From: Phycisphaerales bacterium
Lineage (GTDB): Bacteria > Planctomycetota > Phycisphaerae > Tepidisphaerales > Tepidisphaeraceae
Reading direction: 5' to 3'
Length of the DNA stretch: 64,000 nucleotides
NCBI GenBank assembly: GCA_020847375.1
Contig: JADLCB010000011.1
Location: 62,001-126,000, forward strand
Shown here: piece after piece, positions 62,684-64,000 of the stretch
Layout of the letters: each line of letters opens with the position of its first letter
Position numbering within the stretch: position 1 is the first letter of the stretch
Program-made: the position numbers and the translations under genes
The notes under the pieces: model-generated
Seen by the model: only the letters and a program-made list of their open reading frames with translations
Told to the model about the DNA's origin: nothing
Databases searched by the model: none

Positions 62684-63074
62684 TAATCTTCGACGCCAAC
62701 GGTGGGCGCATCAGTGTTGGACGGCGCTGATTACTGGTCTGCCCCAGAATGATTCAGGAACGGGGCAGCCGAGCAGCCAAAGGGCTGTTGCGGCTGGTCA
62801 GAGCAGTACCTGTTCAACACCCTCTTCAGCAGACTCCCAGCCCGGTGGAGCTACATGCAAAGCCCTATCTGAGGCGATGAACTAATTGGAGCGCATTATG
62901 ATCCTGCGCACCGATGCAGGTGCACCTCTGGGGGCACATGGAATAAGCAGCGTGAAAAAAGTGTGACAAAAAAAGGGGCGGGTAGGCGTAGACAGTTTTT
63001 GCGCCTACACTTAGGACTGATGAGCGCCATGTGTCGGCGCGAAGGTTCAACGTTTATGTAAAAGGAGAATTGTC
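62684..63074. other. 391-bp gap with two strong hairpins, upstream of the OsmC gene
   Basis: At 62739-62795 two hairpins stand side by side. CTGCCCC (62739-62745) pairs with GGGGCAG (62762-62768). AGCCGAGCAGCC (62767-62778) pairs with GGCTGTTgCGGCT (62783-62795) through an AAAG loop with one bulge. They overlap by two bases, so they may alternate. There is no T-run. The element could end the upstream transcript, be a small RNA, or be a decayed repeat. Apart from the dyad listed next, no gene is visible here. Confidence 0.4.
62982..63008. promoter_or_regulatory. dyad in the OsmC promoter region
   Basis: GTAGGCG at 62982-62988 pairs with CGCCTAC at 63002-63008. TAGACA at 62989-62994 lies in the dyad and could be a -35 box with a weak TAGGAC 17 bases later. 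This arrangement would let a regulator control osmC in response to oxidants. This is speculative. Confidence 0.35.
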
Positions 63075-63500
63075 ATGTCAGTTAAAAGTGCTCATGCGGT
63101 ATGGAACGGCTCGTTGAAAGAGGGCAACGGCAAACTTACCACGCCCAGCGGCTTGGCTCTTGATTACACTTGGAAGGACCGTGCTGAAGGCGCGCCGGGC
63201 ACCAGCCCAGAGGAGTTGATCGCCGCAGCCCATGCAGGTTGTTTTTCCATGGCGCTGTCGCTGCTGCTGGGGTTGTCAGGCCATAAACCAACGCGCATTT
63301 CCACCTCAGCCGATGTGCGTTTTGAACAGGTGGGTGGCGGTTTTTCCATTACGAAAATCTCGTTGAAAACAGAAGGACAGGTTCCTGGTATTACCGAAGC
63401 TGTCTTCCGTGAACATGCGGAAAAAGCCAAGGTTGGTTGCCCGGTCAGCAAGGCGCTGGCTAATGTGCCGATCGATCTGCAAGTGAAGTTCATCGGTTAA
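63075..63500 (+). CDS. osmC: OsmC-family peroxiredoxin-like protein
   Basis: A 141-residue thiol peroxidase of the OsmC/Ohr family, reducing organic hydroperoxides. The two redox Cys are in AAHAGCFSMAL (C56) and KVGCPVSKAL (C122). The PGTSPEELIAAAHAGC segment matches OsmC rather than Ohr. AAGGAG at 63062-63067 is seven bases before the ATG. It is single, with a terminator 100 bases past its stop. Confidence 0.92.
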   Translation: MSVKSAHAVWNGSLKEGNGKLTTPSGLALDYTWKDRAEGAPGTSPEELIAAAHAGCFSMALSLLLGLSGHKPTRISTSADVRFEQVGGGFSITKISLKTEGQVPGITEAVFREHAEKAKVGCPVSKALANVPIDLQVKFIG

Positions 63501-63600
63501 ACAAGTGGGGTGGCTGCCGCATGATTCAGCCGGTGATCTTTATAAAATCAACGATCAGTTGAGCTGAAAAATACGCATCGATGCGGCCACAACATTCAGT

Positions 63601-63643
63601 CAGCCGTCGCCTGTGCGATCAGTCCAGGCGCGGCTGTTTTTGT
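63601..63643 (+). terminator. strong intrinsic terminator
   Basis: CAGCCGtCGCCTG (63601-63613, one bulged t) pairs with CAGGCG-CGGCTG (63625-63636) and is followed by TTTTT at 63637-63641. It closes the OsmC transcript and isolates the downstream peptidase gene. Confidence 0.88.
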
Positions 63644-63683
63644 GTCTGTTGCAGTTGTTGCCCTCACGGAAGGAAACGTAGCA

Positions 63684-64000
63684 ATGCTTGATCAAGTTTT
63701 GCAGCACATTGATCGTCAGCGCGAAACCGCCGTCGAAGGACTGAAGCAGCTTCTGGCCATTGAGTCGATCAGTGCCCAGCCGGATCACACCGATGATTGC
63801 CGCCGTTGTGCGGGATTTCTGGGGAAAAATCTCGAACAACTCGGATTGTCGGTTCAAATCCATGAAACCGGCGGACACCCAATTATCACGGCGCGCAATC
63901 AGCACCAGAAAGACCGGCCAACCGTGCTGCTTTATGGTCATTACGATGTGCAACCTGCCCAACCGCTGGAACAATGGACCACGCCGCCATTTCAGCCGGT
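63684..64000 (+). CDS. M20-family metallopeptidase, N-terminal fragment (cut by window edge)
   Basis: Read from ATG 63684 to the right edge without a stop (about 105 residues). MLDQVLQHIDRQRETAV then LLYGHYDVQPAQPLEQW and TTPPFQP, which hold the first zinc ligands of M20 dipeptidases (H and D of GHYDVQP) as in CNDP-type carboxypeptidases. AGGA nine bases upstream supports the start. The catalytic Glu and lid domain lie outside the window. Confidence 0.9.
   Translation, partial: MLDQVLQHIDRQRETAVEGLKQLLAIESISAQPDHTDDCRRCAGFLGKNLEQLGLSVQIHETGGHPIITARNQHQKDRPTVLLYGHYDVQPAQPLEQWTTPPFQP

Noticed and set aside
1-64000. CRISPR arrays, prophage or integrated plasmid
   Set aside because: No spaced identical repeats, no phage structural genes and no replication or conjugation genes are visible; both tyrosine recombinases look like chromosomal Xer proteins.

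Overview
The window looks like a stretch of a Gram-negative-type bacterial chromosome, most probably a planctomycete (Planctomycetota, possibly Phycisphaerae). This is inferred from gene style only: a 1676-residue double-FHA coiled-coil membrane protein, a VWA/GATase-like membrane protein beside a MoxR ATPase, full-length pyruvate carboxylase, GH57 and GH78 glycosidases, an LPS-kinase-like tandem protein, and many lone genes with weak Shine-Dalgarno sites. There is no rRNA, no CRISPR array and no intact prophage.

Layout. 1-7666: start of dihydroorotase, AI-2E family transporter, PglD/NeuD acyltransferase, then a minus-strand block Obg - VWA protein - MoxR. 7700-9300: a compact restriction-modification pair (m4C-type methylase overlapping a winged-helix HNH nuclease) behind its own sigma70-like promoter. 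9387-15664: Dabb protein, orphan ABC-2 permease, quinone-oxidoreductase-like enzyme, two lipoproteins, a small conserved-looking protein, XerC-type recombinase with a strong terminator, HU protein. 15823-23308: AOS-type PLP enzyme, MFS exporter, GH57 amylase, ClpB, RuvX. 23434-38527 (minus strand except one gene): ManC, Pgi, ElbB, ATP-grasp ligase, tandem kinase-like protein, pyruvate carboxylase, then the housekeeping run TpiA-SecG-YicC-Gmk-RpoZ and DAHP synthase; a YkgJ protein lies on the plus strand. 38733-44706: NHL protein, PcrA helicase, UvrC-like protein with an eroded GIY-YIG domain, Cys-rich small protein overlapping XerD.

44707-46502 is the clearest accessory patch: a decayed IS3-family transposase tail, the C-terminal scrap of an AbiEii-like nucleotidyltransferase, an intact metallophosphoesterase and a DUF1810 gene. 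46760-50643: PheS (without PheT) and a feoA-feoB iron uptake operon whose end overlaps the convergent FHA gene. 56038-60292: GH78 rhamnosidase, tRNA-Arg(CCG), a HEPN-like gene and tRNA-Met(CAT). 60389-64000: DUF255 thioredoxin-fold protein, OsmC protein, a strong terminator and the start of an M20 peptidase.

Functional themes. Central carbon and cell-envelope sugar metabolism sit together (Pgi, ManC, Pyc, TpiA, DAHP synthase, LPS-type kinase, ATP-grasp ligase). DNA maintenance genes recur (RuvX, XerC, XerD, PcrA, UvrC-like, HU). I found no unmistakable new multi-gene system. The best candidates for a second look are the UvrC-like protein lacking its nuclease residues, the HEPN gene between two tRNAs with a terminator-like hairpin against tRNA-Met, the linked tiny ORFs before a lipoprotein, the Cys-rich protein overlapping xerD, and the giant FHA protein convergent with feoB.
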